Of a stretch of DNA of 64,000 nt, positions 45,896-54,790 are shown in pieces. Numbering within the stretch: position 1 is the stretch's first letter; each line of letters starts with the position of its first letter. Both the position numbers and the translations under genes were made by a program. The notes below the pieces were generated by a model that saw only the letters and a program-made list of their open reading frames with translations, had not been told where the DNA came from and ran no database searches. Source of the stretch: Qipengyuania algicida (GTDB lineage: Bacteria > Pseudomonadota > Alphaproteobacteria > Sphingomonadales > Sphingomonadaceae); the NCBI RefSeq assembly GCF_009828025.1, contig NZ_WTYA01000011.1, positions 1 through 64,000 on the forward strand, read 5' to 3'.

Positions 45896-47314
45896 CTATT
45901 TGGTCGTTGCCATCGCGTCGATATCGGCCGGTCCGGTCATTTGCCAGCCACCGGGGCGGCGCATCAGTACCCAGCGATAATAGCAATAGGACAAGAGCCA
46001 TATCCCGCCGCACACGAACAGCGATTTGCGTCCCGTATCGGGGTCGAGCCACAGCACCACGATTTCGCCGATGACGATGATTATCCCGATGAGGGGAATC
46101 AGCGGGAACAGCGGGCTTTTGTAGTCATGCGTGCCCGTACGCCCGCTGCGCCGCCCGGCGAACACGCCCCAGACATAGAAGAATGTCATAATCGTATACC
46201 CGCCCGACAGCAGCAGGATCTCGAACGACATCGGCAGCCAGGTTGCCGCGGCGGTCGTCACCCCGAGGAACAGCAGTGCGACCCACGGCGCGTCGCTCTT
46301 GCGGGTCAGCCTGGTCAAGGCGTGGTTGATCGGCGGGGCGAACAGCTTGGTGCGACCCATCGCAAACACATTGCGCCCGATTCCGACAAATCCGGCAAGG
46401 CACGCGTTGAAGATCGCGATCGCGATCGAAAGCGATACCATCCGCAGCACGAAGCTGGGAAGATAGGCTCCGAGGAACACCTCGAAAGGCGACGTGCTCG
46501 CCAGCACTGCCTTGAGGTTGTGCGAGCCGAGGATGATCCCGACGATCGGCGCGGTTTCCGATACGATCGTCAGCGCCAACGCGATCATGATGATCCGCCC
46601 GATGGTGCGCGGGTTCTTCATATCCTCGCTGAACAAAAGCGCCTGCGAAGCGCCCGCCAAAGCCCAGCTGGCGTTGTTGACGGCGATCCCGACCACACCG
46701 ATGCCGGCTGCGATCCACAGCCCGCCGTGCATGTGCATCGGCGACAGGATCAGGTGCCACGCGCCCGGCTGGGCATGCCAGGCGCCTATCCCGGCGATCA
46801 GGAACAGCGCGGAAAATTCGATCAGCATGAATACGCCGGTGATCTTTTCGTTGGCTCGAATGTTGAGCATCGACAGCGACGTGACCACCGCCACCGTGAT
46901 CAGTGTGATTTCATTGGCGCTAAGCGGGAAACCGAAAGGCTGAAGGTAGATCGCAATCCCCTTGGCTGACGTGTTGAGAAACAGCGGGATCGTCGAAATG
47001 CTGGCGATATAGCTGGTCGCCCCGGCCCAGTCGCCGATCGCATGGCCGATCGCGGCATAATCATACCCGGCGGTTGGATAGGCTGCGCCCAGTTCGGCCG
47101 ACATCGATGTCTGGCAAAAACACACCACGCTGCCGATCAGGAAGGCCAGCACCACGCCGGTACCTGCATCCTGCACGATGGCAGTGCCGCTGACGAGGAC
47201 CGAGACGCCCGGCGACAGTACCGATAGCGTGAGGATGATGACCCCGAACCCCGACAATGTGCGTGTGAACTGTCGGGGGGCTGAAGCTGCGCGTTCTTGC
47301 GTCTCGGCGACCAT
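45896..47314 (-). CDS. APC superfamily amino-acid permease
   Basis: This 472-residue permease has about 12 hydrophobic helices. It has the N-terminal binding region SGFGVIILTLSVLSPGVSVL, then MSAELGAAYPTAGYDYAAIG and a helix-6 region NNASWALAGASQALLFSEDM. This fits amino acid-polyamine-organocation transporters. ATG 47314 is chosen because the longer frame adds a basic stretch of no known type; AAGGA lies 11 bases upstream. The transported amine or amino acid cannot be read from sequence. It may be co-transcribed after gmk, about 100 bases apart. Confidence 0.88.
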   Translation of the reverse strand: MVAETQERAASAPRQFTRTLSGFGVIILTLSVLSPGVSVLVSGTAIVQDAGTGVVLAFLIGSVVCFCQTSMSAELGAAYPTAGYDYAAIGHAIGDWAGATSYIASISTIPLFLNTSAKGIAIYLQPFGFPLSANEITLITVAVVTSLSMLNIRANEKITGVFMLIEFSALFLIAGIGAWHAQPGAWHLILSPMHMHGGLWIAAGIGVVGIAVNNASWALAGASQALLFSEDMKNPRTIGRIIMIALALTIVSETAPIVGIILGSHNLKAVLASTSPFEVFLGAYLPSFVLRMVSLSIAIAIFNACLAGFVGIGRNVFAMGRTKLFAPPINHALTRLTRKSDAPWVALLFLGVTTAAATWLPMSFEILLLSGGYTIMTFFYVWGVFAGRRSGRTGTHDYKSPLFPLIPLIGIIIVIGEIVVLWLDPDTGRKSLFVCGGIWLLSYCYYRWVLMRRPGGWQMTGPADIDAMATTK

Positions 47315-47414
47315 ACGTTGTGTTGTCCTTGTGATGCGGCGCGAACGCCGGATGGTCCCCCTCACAAAGGCTAATGGTTTGGTCGGCTCTCCCGGAGCAT
47401 TATTCGCTGTGTTG

Positions 47415-48059
47415 TCACCCCATCAACTCGCGTACGAAGGGAATGAGGCCGGTCTGGCGCTGGCGCTTCATGCGCTCGGCCTGAAGGATTTCGCGGACCT
47501 TGGCGAAGCACGCATCGACATCGTCGTTGATGACGACATAGTCGTAGGCGTCCCAGTGGCTGATTTCTGCCCTCGCGCGCTCCATGCGGCTTTCGATCAC
47601 TTCGATGCTGTCGGTCTGGCGAGCTTCCAGCCTCCGGCGCAATTCCGGCAGGCTTGGCGGAAGGATGAATACCCGCACAACGTCCTGCTGATCTTTCTGG
47701 TAAAGCTGCTGGGTGCCCTGCCAGTCGATATCGAACAGGAAGTCCTGCCCGTCCTTGAGCGCGGCACGGATACGCCCTTTGGGCGTGCCATAGCGATAGC
47801 CGAAAACGGGTGCCCATTCGTAGAAGTCGTCCTCTTCTACCAGCCTGTCGAACTCGTCATCGTCGACGAAATGGTAATGCACCCCTTCCACTTCGCCGGG
47901 GCGAGGCGGGCGGGTCGTGACCGAAACGGACAGCTTGAGCTCGTCATCGGCGTCCAACAGCATTCGAGAGATGGTCGTTTTACCGGCGCCCGAGGGCGAG
48001 GACAGGATAAACATGACGCCGCGCCGGGCCAGCGTGTCTGGGTGGGAGATGATGGCCAT
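47415..48059 (-). CDS. gmk: Guanylate kinase
   Basis: This 214-residue enzyme phosphorylates GMP to GDP. It has the P-loop ILSSPSGAGKTTISRML, the GMP-binding SVTTRPPRPGEVEGVHYHFV, and YGTPKGRIRAALKDGQDFLF, followed by the lid region with ELRRRLEAR. Full length. The ribosome site is weak (ACAGGCGC). It lies 40 bases after the upstream conserved hypothetical gene on the same strand. Confidence 0.96.
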   Translation of the reverse strand: MAIISHPDTLARRGVMFILSSPSGAGKTTISRMLLDADDELKLSVSVTTRPPRPGEVEGVHYHFVDDDEFDRLVEEDDFYEWAPVFGYRYGTPKGRIRAALKDGQDFLFDIDWQGTQQLYQKDQQDVVRVFILPPSLPELRRRLEARQTDSIEVIESRMERARAEISHWDAYDYVVINDDVDACFAKVREILQAERMKRQRQTGLIPFVRELMG

Positions 48060-48099
48060 GTGCGCCTGTCGGCAAAACCGCGGCGCAAATCAAGGGGTG

Positions 48100-48510
48100 T
48101 TACTCGCCTTTGGCCTGATCGAGCAGCGCCTTGTCCCCGTCGCGCCGCGCTTTGCGCTTGCCCTTGCGCCGATCATAGAGCGTCTTAACAATTGCCCCGC
48201 CGCCAATAATGATCGCGCCAGGCAAATTCCGGGTCGCGACCTTGGCGAGCGCGAAGGACATCAGCGATTTACCAAGGGACTTGTTCTGAATCATCGCCCG
48301 CGCGGTGTCACGGCCATAGCGTCCGCGCAGGAAACCCTTTTCGACCGAACGGCGCAAAATGTATGAACCGGCGCGGATTGTGACGTCCGCCAGCATGATA
48401 TTGGTCGCAGGATCTTCGGATGGGCCGGGCACTTCCTTGCGAGGGGCCGGCGTCACCTTGCGCAGCTTGTCTACAGCTTTTGCGCCATATTTCGTTACGT
48501 GCTTGGCCAT
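48100..48510 (-). CDS. Conserved hypothetical protein, 136 residues
   Basis: The product begins MAKHVTKYGAKAVDKLRKVT and is very basic. A possible hydrophobic segment is NLPGAIIIGGGAIVKTLYDR, and the end is lysine- and arginine-rich. The pattern ADVTIRAGSYILRRSVEKGF suggests an amphipathic helix that could bind membrane or nucleic acid. CAGGGGGAG precedes ATG 48510. It lies between sspB and gmk, with 40-base gaps. I do not recognise a family. Confidence 0.72.
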   Translation of the reverse strand: MAKHVTKYGAKAVDKLRKVTPAPRKEVPGPSEDPATNIMLADVTIRAGSYILRRSVEKGFLRGRYGRDTARAMIQNKSLGKSLMSFALAKVATRNLPGAIIIGGGAIVKTLYDRRKGKRKARRDGDKALLDQAKGE

Positions 48511-48550
48511 TACTCCCCCTGACAAGGCGCGCAGATCGGGGGCTGAGCGC

Positions 48551-49054
48551 CTATTTCTTGCGGCCGAAATCGACCGTGACGACATTCGAGCCGTCCTCGT
48601 TCTTTTCAACGCCTTGCGCATCGTGGCGTTCCGATTCGTCGTTTTCCGGATTTTCGGTCGGTGTGGGTTCCATGTCCGCGACGGTCGCCTGGAACTGGAG
48701 ACCGAAATCCACCGCCGGATCGACGAACTGGGTAATCGCTGCATAGGGAATGAACAGATTGGCCGGAATCTGGTTGAAGCTCAGCCCGACGCTAAAATGG
48801 TCTTCCTCCACCTTCAGGTCCCAGAACTTGTTCTGGAGCACGATCGTCATCTCGTCCGGAAACCGCTCGATCAGCGAGCGCGGGATGGAAACGCCCGGAG
48901 CGTGGGTCTTGAAGGTAATATAGAAATGGTGGTTGCCAGGCAGTTCGCTGCCGGTTTCCTCGATTTCGCGCAGGACGCGGCCAACCACCGCGCGCAGTGC
49001 CTCCTGCACGATGGCGTCATAAGGTATCAGGCTATCAGGCGTAGTGTCGCTCAT
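48551..49054 (-). CDS. sspB: ClpXP adaptor SspB, alphaproteobacterial type
   Basis: This 167-residue adaptor delivers ssrA-tagged and other substrates to ClpXP. It has the peptide-binding domain DAIVQEALRAVVGRVLREIE, HHFYITFKTHAPGVSIPRSL, FWDLKVEEDHFSVGLSFN and VDFGLQFQATVADM. A flexible acidic linker follows, then a C-terminal ClpX-binding tail VVTVDFGRKK. This arrangement is the alphaproteobacterial SspB. It is divergent from hisB with an 83-base spacer. Confidence 0.93.
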   Translation of the reverse strand: MSDTTPDSLIPYDAIVQEALRAVVGRVLREIEETGSELPGNHHFYITFKTHAPGVSIPRSLIERFPDEMTIVLQNKFWDLKVEEDHFSVGLSFNQIPANLFIPYAAITQFVDPAVDFGLQFQATVADMEPTPTENPENDESERHDAQGVEKNEDGSNVVTVDFGRKK

Positions 49055-49137
49055 GAGCCGCTAGGTGGCCCGCTCAATCGGCGCGGTCAAGCGAGAATGC
49101 TTGCGCAATTCACCCTGGCGGTTGTAGCGCGGCACCC

Positions 49138-49731
49138 ATGCGAAGCGGACGGATAGAGCGCACAACTGCGGAAACGGCGATTGTCGTCGAGGTCGATCTC
49201 GACGGGACGGGCCAGTACCGAGTTTCCACCGGTATCGGTTTCCTCGATCATATGGTCGAACAATTCTCGCGCCATTCGCTGATCGATGTAACGATGACGG
49301 TCGATGGCGATCTGCATGTCGATCAGCATCATACGACAGAGGACAGCGCTCTCACACTGGGGCAGGCGATCGCCCAGGCGCTCGGCGACAAGGGCGGGAT
49401 TGCGCGTTACGGCACCGCCTATTCCCCGATGGATGAAACGCTGGCGCGTGTGGCGCTTGATATTTCGGGCCGCCCCTATCTGGTGTGGCGGGCCGGCTTC
49501 ACGCAGGAAAAGCTGGGCGAGTGGGACACCGAACTGATCGAACACTGGTTCCATTCGGTCGCTCAGACCGCCGGGCTGACGCTGCATTGCGAGCTACTCT
49601 ACGGTCAGAACAACCACCATATCTGCGAAGCACTGTACAAGGGGTTCGCCCGCGCAATGCGCCAGGCGGTCGAAATCGACCCGCGCAAAGGCGGCGCAGT
49701 GCCAAGCACCAAGGGACAGCTCGGAGGCTGA
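49138..49731 (+). CDS. hisB: Imidazoleglycerol-phosphate dehydratase
   Basis: This 197-residue monofunctional HisB dehydrates imidazole glycerol phosphate. It has [20 protein letters not shown], the metal-binding [19 protein letters not shown] and the second half-motif [15 protein letters not shown]. There is no phosphatase domain, as expected outside enteric bacteria. It opens the histidine operon; a YciI-like gene follows after 7 bases. Confidence 0.97.
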   Translation: MRSGRIERTTAETAIVVEVDLDGTGQYRVSTGIGFLDHMVEQFSRHSLIDVTMTVDGDLHVDQHHTTEDSALTLGQAIAQALGDKGGIARYGTAYSPMDETLARVALDISGRPYLVWRAGFTQEKLGEWDTELIEHWFHSVAQTAGLTLHCELLYGQNNHHICEALYKGFARAMRQAVEIDPRKGGAVPSTKGQLGG

Positions 49732-49738
49732 TCGAGGC

Positions 49739-50026
49739 ATGTTCGTTTTTTCATTGCATTACCTTGCTCCACTCGACGAAATCGACGCGCTTCTACCTGC
49801 GCATCGCGAATGGCTAGCGGCGCAGCACGAAGCGGGGTATTTCTTCGCCTGGGGGCGCAAGGTCCCGCGCGAGGGCGGGATGATCTTCGCCAATGCTTCG
49901 AGTCGGGATGAGGCGGAAAGGCTCGCGAACAGCGATCCCTTCGTCGTCGCGGGGGTCGCGTGCAGCGAGGTGATCGAATTCGACCCCGCCTTCGTGGCGG
50001 CCGGCCTCGAACAATTGCGCGGGTAG
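49739..50026 (+). CDS. YciI-like protein in his operon
   Basis: This 95-residue protein has the YciI-like ferredoxin fold. The pattern is FSLHYLAPLDEIDALLPAHR, GYFFAWGRKVPREGGMIFA, then EAERLANSDPFVVAGVACSE. The histidine in the first strand and the DPF motif are conserved. Members resemble muconolactone isomerase-like small enzymes of unknown role. It ends 3 bases before hisH and is co-transcribed with the pathway. Confidence 0.85.
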   Translation: MFVFSLHYLAPLDEIDALLPAHREWLAAQHEAGYFFAWGRKVPREGGMIFANASSRDEAERLANSDPFVVAGVACSEVIEFDPAFVAAGLEQLRG

Positions 50027-50029
50027 GTG

Positions 50030-50656
50030 ATGGCGGAAACGCTGGCCCTGATCGACTACGGCGCGGGCAATCTCCATTCGGTGGAGAACGCGCTGCGCAA
50101 GGCCGGTGCCTCGGTCATCGTCACCTGCAAACCGGAGGTGATCCGCGCGGCGGACCGGATCGTCCTGCCGGGTGTCGGTTCGTTCAAGGCGTGTGCCGAA
50201 GGGCTGCACGCGGTCAGCGGTGCGGTCGAGGCGATGCGCGAGCGGGTGTTCGTTGGCGGCGCACCCTTTCTCGGCATTTGCGTCGGGATGCAATTGCTCG
50301 CCGATCGCGGGCTTGAGCATGGCGAGACGTCGGGGCTCGGCTGGATCGGCGGAACGGTGCGGCTGATCGAGCCGACCGACCGCACGGTGAAAGTGCCGCA
50401 TATGGGCTGGAACGATGTCGCGCTAGTGCCCCATGCGCGCAACCACCCGGTGATCGAGGAAGGTGAGGCCTATTTCCTCCACTCCTATCACTTCAAGCCG
50501 CGATATCATGAAGATGTGCTGGCGATGACCGACCATGGCGGTGGGCTGGTCGCGGCGATCGGGCGCGACAATATGCTTGGCGTGCAATATCATCCCGAGA
50601 AGAGCCAGACGTTTGGGCTGGCTCTGCTTGAACGGTTTCTGGAGTGGAAACCATGA
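50030..50656 (+). CDS. hisH: Imidazole glycerol phosphate synthase glutaminase subunit
   Basis: This 208-residue class I glutaminase supplies ammonia to HisF. It has LIDYGAGNLHSVENALRKAG, the nucleophile in FLGICVGMQLLADRG (cysteine near 84), HMGWNDV and the His-Glu pair in GVQYHPEKSQ. A GTG at 50027 is one codon upstream; ATG 50030 is chosen. Its stop overlaps the hisA start (ATGA). Confidence 0.97.
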   Translation: MAETLALIDYGAGNLHSVENALRKAGASVIVTCKPEVIRAADRIVLPGVGSFKACAEGLHAVSGAVEAMRERVFVGGAPFLGICVGMQLLADRGLEHGETSGLGWIGGTVRLIEPTDRTVKVPHMGWNDVALVPHARNHPVIEEGEAYFLHSYHFKPRYHEDVLAMTDHGGGLVAAIGRDNMLGVQYHPEKSQTFGLALLERFLEWKP

Positions 50657-51381
50657 TCGTTTTCCCAGCCATTGACCTCAAGCAAGGCAAGGTCGTGCGC
50701 CTTGCCGAAGGCGATATGGACCGTGCGACGATTTATGGTGAAGACCCGGCGGCGCAGGCGATGATTTTTGCCGAGGCCGGGTCGCAGCACCTGCACGTGG
50801 TTGACCTTGACGGTTCCTTCGCGGGCCGGGCCGAGAACCGCGAGGCGGTCGAGGCAATTATCGATGCCTTTCCGGGCTATGTGCAACTCGGCGGCGGTAT
50901 CCGCACGCGCGAGGCCGTGGAAGGCTGGTTCGACCTTGGCGTGGCGCGGATCGTGATGGGCTCGGCGGCGCTGAAAGACCCGCAATTCGTGCGCGACATG
51001 GCGCGCGAGTTCGAAGGCGGGATCGTGGTCGCGGTGGACGCGCGCGACGGGATGGTCGCGACCGAAGGCTGGGCCGAGGTCAGCGATGTGCCGGTGCATG
51101 ACCTTGCCCGGCGGTTCGAGGATGCAGGCGTCGCATCGCTGCTGTTTACCGACATCGGGCGCGACGGGATGCTCAAGGGCGTGAATATCGACGCGACGCT
51201 CGACCTCGCCCGACGCGTCGATATCCCGGTGATCGCCAGCGGCGGGGTGAAGGGGCTCGACGACATTCATATCCTCGCGTTGCACGCACGCGAGGGGATT
51301 GAGGGCGTGATTACAGGACGTGCGCTGTATGATGGACGGCTGGATCTTGGCGCGGCGCTGGCGATGGCGGGGCGGGCATGA
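50653..51381 (+). CDS. hisA: ProFAR isomerase HisA
   Basis: This 242-residue TIM barrel isomerises ProFAR to PRFAR. It has IVFPAIDLKQGKVVRLAEGD with the first catalytic aspartate, QLGGGIRTREAVEGWFDLGV, and FTDIGRDGMLKGVNI with the second. The phosphate site is VIASGGVKGLDDI. It overlaps hisH at its start and the small membrane gene at its stop, each by an ATGA, rather than meeting hisF directly. Confidence 0.97.
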   Translation: MIVFPAIDLKQGKVVRLAEGDMDRATIYGEDPAAQAMIFAEAGSQHLHVVDLDGSFAGRAENREAVEAIIDAFPGYVQLGGGIRTREAVEGWFDLGVARIVMGSAALKDPQFVRDMAREFEGGIVVAVDARDGMVATEGWAEVSDVPVHDLARRFEDAGVASLLFTDIGRDGMLKGVNIDATLDLARRVDIPVIASGGVKGLDDIHILALHAREGIEGVITGRALYDGRLDLGAALAMAGRA

Positions 51382-51593
51382 CCGATATGTGGATTCTGAC
51401 GTTTCTGGTGCCGGTTTTCGGTGCAATTGCTGCTAAAAACTTCGCAAATGGACGGGCGAGCCTTATTTACAGCGACTATATTAAGCAGGAGAACTCGCGG
51501 GCATTTTGGATAGCTAGTATTATCAATTTCCTAGCCTTCTCTTATGGTATGTATCTTGTGGTTCAGTTTTTGATTAAAAGATTTTGGGCATGA
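51378..51593 (+). CDS. Small membrane protein embedded between hisA and hisF
   Basis: This 71-residue protein has two hydrophobic helices, [20 protein letters not shown] and [20 protein letters not shown], and a basic end. It is coupled on both sides: its ATG overlaps the hisA stop and its TGA overlaps the hisF start (ATGA at 51378-51381 and 51590-51593). It is visibly AT-rich, with A/T-ending codons, unlike its flanking his genes. I recognise no family. A recent arrival that kept the operon's coupled joints is the simplest reading; a pathway role cannot be shown. Confidence 0.8.
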   Translation: MTDMWILTFLVPVFGAIAAKNFANGRASLIYSDYIKQENSRAFWIASIINFLAFSYGMYLVVQFLIKRFWA

Positions 51594-52360
51594 CCGTCCG
51601 CATTCGCGTCATCCCGTGTCTGGACGTTGCCGACGGGCGCGTGGTCAAGGGGGTCAATTTTGTCGATCTGATCGACGCAGGCGATCCGGTGGAGCAGGCG
51701 CGGGCCTATGACCGTGCCGGGGCGGACGAGCTGTGCTTTCTCGACATTTCCGCCAGTCACGAGGGGCGCGGGACGCTGCTCGACATCGTCCGGCGCACCG
51801 CGGAAGTCTGCTTCATGCCGCTGACCGTGGGCGGTGGGGTGCGCAGCGTCGAAGATGCGCGCGCATTGCTCCTCGCCGGCGCGGACAAGATCGCGGTCAA
51901 TTCTGCCGCTGTCGCGCGGCCCGAACTGGTGGGCGAAATTGCCGACCGCTTCGGCAGCCAATGCGTTGTCGCCAGTGTCGATGCGCGCGCATCGACCAGC
52001 GGGGAGATGCGCGGCTGGGAAGTCTTTACCCACGGCGGGCGCAATCCCACCGGGATCGATGCGGTCGCCCATGCCGTGCGGCTGGCGGAACTGGGCGCGG
52101 GCGAATTGCTTGTCACCTCGATGGACGCCGACGGGACCAAGGACGGCTACGACCTCGAACTTACCCGCGCGATCGCCGATGCGGTGAGCGTGCCGGTGAT
52201 CGCCAGCGGCGGGGTTGGCTCGCTCGAACATCTGGTGGCGGGCGTCACGCAGGGCCATGCCGACGCCGTGCTCGCCGCTTCGATCTTCCATTTCGGCCAG
52301 CATTCGATAGCCGAAGCCCACGCCGCGCTGCGCGAGGCGGGCCTTCCCGCGCGCGTCTGA
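51590..52360 (+). CDS. hisF: Imidazole glycerol phosphate synthase cyclase subunit
   Basis: This 256-residue TIM barrel joins with HisH to make IGP and AICAR. It has [20 protein letters not shown] with the first catalytic aspartate, [40 protein letters not shown] with the second, and [20 protein letters not shown] 51590 overlaps the stop of the small membrane gene. Full length. Confidence 0.97.
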   Translation: MTVRIRVIPCLDVADGRVVKGVNFVDLIDAGDPVEQARAYDRAGADELCFLDISASHEGRGTLLDIVRRTAEVCFMPLTVGGGVRSVEDARALLLAGADKIAVNSAAVARPELVGEIADRFGSQCVVASVDARASTSGEMRGWEVFTHGGRNPTGIDAVAHAVRLAELGAGELLVTSMDADGTKDGYDLELTRAIADAVSVPVIASGGVGSLEHLVAGVTQGHADAVLAASIFHFGQHSIAEAHAALREAGLPARV

Positions 52361-52379
52361 GCCGGTTACAGGGGCGCCG

Positions 52380-52691
52380 ATGGATACACTCACCCGCCTC
52401 GAAGCTACGGTGCGCCAGCGCCTCTCTGCCGATCCTTCGTCGAGCTATGTCGCGCAATTGAACGCGCGCGGCCTGCCGGTCATGGCCCGCAAGCTGGGCG
52501 AAGAAGCAGTCGAAACGGTGATCGCCGCACTTTCGGGCAGCGAAGAGGAGCTGGTGGGTGAAGCCGCCGATGTTTTGTTCCACCTCACCGTCCTGCTCGC
52601 CGCTAAAGGCGTCACGCTCGAGCGCGTCATGGCCGAGCTGGAACGGCGCGAGGGCACATCGGGGCTGGAAGAAAAAGCGCAGAGGAGCTGA
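52380..52691 (+). CDS. hisE: Phosphoribosyl-ATP pyrophosphatase
   Basis: This 103-residue enzyme cleaves phosphoribosyl-ATP. It has the helical MazG-like core YVAQLNARGLPVMARKLGEE, AVETVIAALSGSEEELVGEA and ADVLFHLTVLLAA with the metal-binding E and D residues. It is free-standing rather than fused to hisI. A HIT gene follows after 4 bases. Confidence 0.96.
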   Translation: MDTLTRLEATVRQRLSADPSSSYVAQLNARGLPVMARKLGEEAVETVIAALSGSEEELVGEAADVLFHLTVLLAAKGVTLERVMAELERREGTSGLEEKAQRS

Positions 52692-52695
52692 ACTC

Positions 52696-53073
52696 ATGCC
52701 GATCGATCCAACCCAGCGTTATGACCCGGACAATATCTTTGCAAAGATCCTGCGTGGGGAGATCCCCTGCACCAAGGTCTACGAGGATGATTGGGCTCTG
52801 GCCTTCGAGGATATCAATCCGCAGGCAGCGGTGCACACGTTGGTTATCCCCAAAGGCGCGTATGTCAGCTGGGACGATTTCTCCGCGCGCGCCTCGGATG
52901 CGGAAATCGGCGGATTCGTGCGTGCTGTGGGCGAGGTTGCGCGGGCGAAGGGTCTGGTCGAGCCAGGGTATCGCCTGCTCGCCAATGTCGGCGAGCATGG
53001 TGGGCAGGAAGTGGCCCATCTGCACGTCCACATCTTCGGCGGTCAGCCGCTGGGGCCGATGATCGCGCGCTGA
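52696..53073 (+). CDS. HIT family nucleotide-binding protein
   Basis: This 125-residue protein of the histidine triad superfamily has DNIFAKILRGEIPCTKVYED, then FEDINPQAAVHTLVIPKG and the triad HLHVHIFGG near the C-terminus. HinT-like members hydrolyse nucleotide phosphoramidates. AGGAG precedes ATG 52696. It closes the his operon and is close enough to be co-transcribed. Confidence 0.93.
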   Translation: MPIDPTQRYDPDNIFAKILRGEIPCTKVYEDDWALAFEDINPQAAVHTLVIPKGAYVSWDDFSARASDAEIGGFVRAVGEVARAKGLVEPGYRLLANVGEHGGQEVAHLHVHIFGGQPLGPMIAR

Positions 53074-53163
53074 GCTGTTTTTTTCCGTTCATCGCTGCGA
53101 GGAATCGCCTCGTCCGTGCCCCCTAGGCAACGCGTTAGCTGTCATTTAGATCAGCGCCCGTTC

Positions 53164-53631
53164 ATGACCCAACCGCGACCTCTCCTGCAACCACAAGGCG
53201 GCCTGATCGAAGGCTCCCGCCACTTCTTTGCGGTGCGCGCATATTACGAGGACACGGACCTGTCGGGGATCGTCTATCACGCCAATTACCTGCGCTGGTT
53301 CGAGCGTGCCCGCTCCGACCTCGTGCGGATGATCGGGGTCGACCAGCGCGCCGCGATCGAAGCGGGCGAGGGCGCCTTCGCGGTTGCCGGGATGGAGTTG
53401 GAATTCCGTCGTCCGGCACGTTTGGACGACGACATCGTTATCGAAACGCTCTGCACCGATATACGAGCGGCATCATGCAGGATGCATCAGTTCGCCCGGC
53501 GCGGGGACGAATTGCTGGTCGAGGCGCGGCTTCGCGTCGGTTTTATCGATCCGGCAGGGCGTCCGCGCCGGATGTCCGCCACCTGGCACAAGGCCTTTTC
53601 TGAGTTCATGGGAGTCAGCAAAACCACATGA
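53164..53631 (+). CDS. ybgC: YbgC-type acyl-CoA thioesterase
   Basis: This 155-residue hot-dog-fold thioesterase has YYEDTDLSGIVYHANYLRWF, with the catalytic aspartate region and the histidine, then FRRPARLDDDIVIETLCTD. In Proteobacteria ybgC opens the tol-pal operon, as here. Its stop overlaps the tolQ start. The ribosome site is weak. ATG 53164 gives the expected N-terminus. Confidence 0.92.
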   Translation: MTQPRPLLQPQGGLIEGSRHFFAVRAYYEDTDLSGIVYHANYLRWFERARSDLVRMIGVDQRAAIEAGEGAFAVAGMELEFRRPARLDDDIVIETLCTDIRAASCRMHQFARRGDELLVEARLRVGFIDPAGRPRRMSATWHKAFSEFMGVSKTT

Positions 53632-54338
53632 GTGATCTCGTCCTTCTGGCCGCGACCGCAGCCGCAGAGGCACCGACCCGGCTCAACCCGGTGCGCCTGT
53701 TTCTCGATGCGGATATCGTCGTAAAACTTGTGATGCTGGGCCTGTTGCTTGCCTCGCTGTGGACCTGGACGATCATCGTCGGCTTCTGGCTGCGCATGGG
53801 TCGGCTCGGGTCGAAAACCCGCGCTTACGAAGAGGAGTTCTGGCAGGCGGACAATTTCGACCGCTTCATGTCCGAACGCGGACGCGCCGACCTGCCGCCC
53901 GCGCGCGTTGCCAATGCCGGGGTCACCGAATGGCGCCGGTCGACCAAGGATGGGGTCAAGGACCGAGAGGGCGCGCGCCAGCGCGTCGCCACGGCTATGG
54001 ACAGCCAGGTCGCAAACGAAGCGGACGAGCTTGCCGACCGCCTCAACTTTCTCGCCACGGTCGGGTCGGTCGCGCCTTTCGTCGGCCTGTTCGGCACCGT
54101 CTGGGGGATCATGAACAGCTTCTTCCAGATCGGCAGTCAGGCAAGTTCCTCGCTGTCGGTCGTCGCTCCGGGCATTTCCGAGGCATTGTTCGCCACGGCG
54201 ATCGGCCTGTTCGCGGCCATTCCGGCCGTCATCGCCTACAACCGCTTCAGCCATCGGGTAAACCGCTACGAAGGCCGCCTGCAACGCTTCGCAGACCGGC
54301 TTCATGCGGGGCTCAGTCGCCAGTTGGAGACGCGCTGA
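53628..54338 (+). CDS. tolQ: Tol-Pal energy-coupling protein TolQ
   Basis: This 236-residue inner-membrane protein is a MotA/ExbB/TolQ proton-channel subunit. It has three membrane helices; the second and third carry FLATVGSVAPFVGLFGTVWG and ISEALFATAIGLFAAIPAVI. It uses the proton gradient to drive TolR and TolA. It overlaps ybgC by 4 bases and precedes tolR by one. Confidence 0.96.
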   Translation: MSDLVLLAATAAAEAPTRLNPVRLFLDADIVVKLVMLGLLLASLWTWTIIVGFWLRMGRLGSKTRAYEEEFWQADNFDRFMSERGRADLPPARVANAGVTEWRRSTKDGVKDREGARQRVATAMDSQVANEADELADRLNFLATVGSVAPFVGLFGTVWGIMNSFFQIGSQASSSLSVVAPGISEALFATAIGLFAAIPAVIAYNRFSHRVNRYEGRLQRFADRLHAGLSRQLETR

Positions 54339-54339
54339 G

Positions 54340-54786
<447 letters not shown>

Positions 54787-54790
54787 CTCC

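Noticed and set aside
45890-46969. 359-codon plus-strand frame opposite the APC permease
   Set aside because: The R/D/Q/H-rich translation is what a membrane protein gene gives when read backwards.
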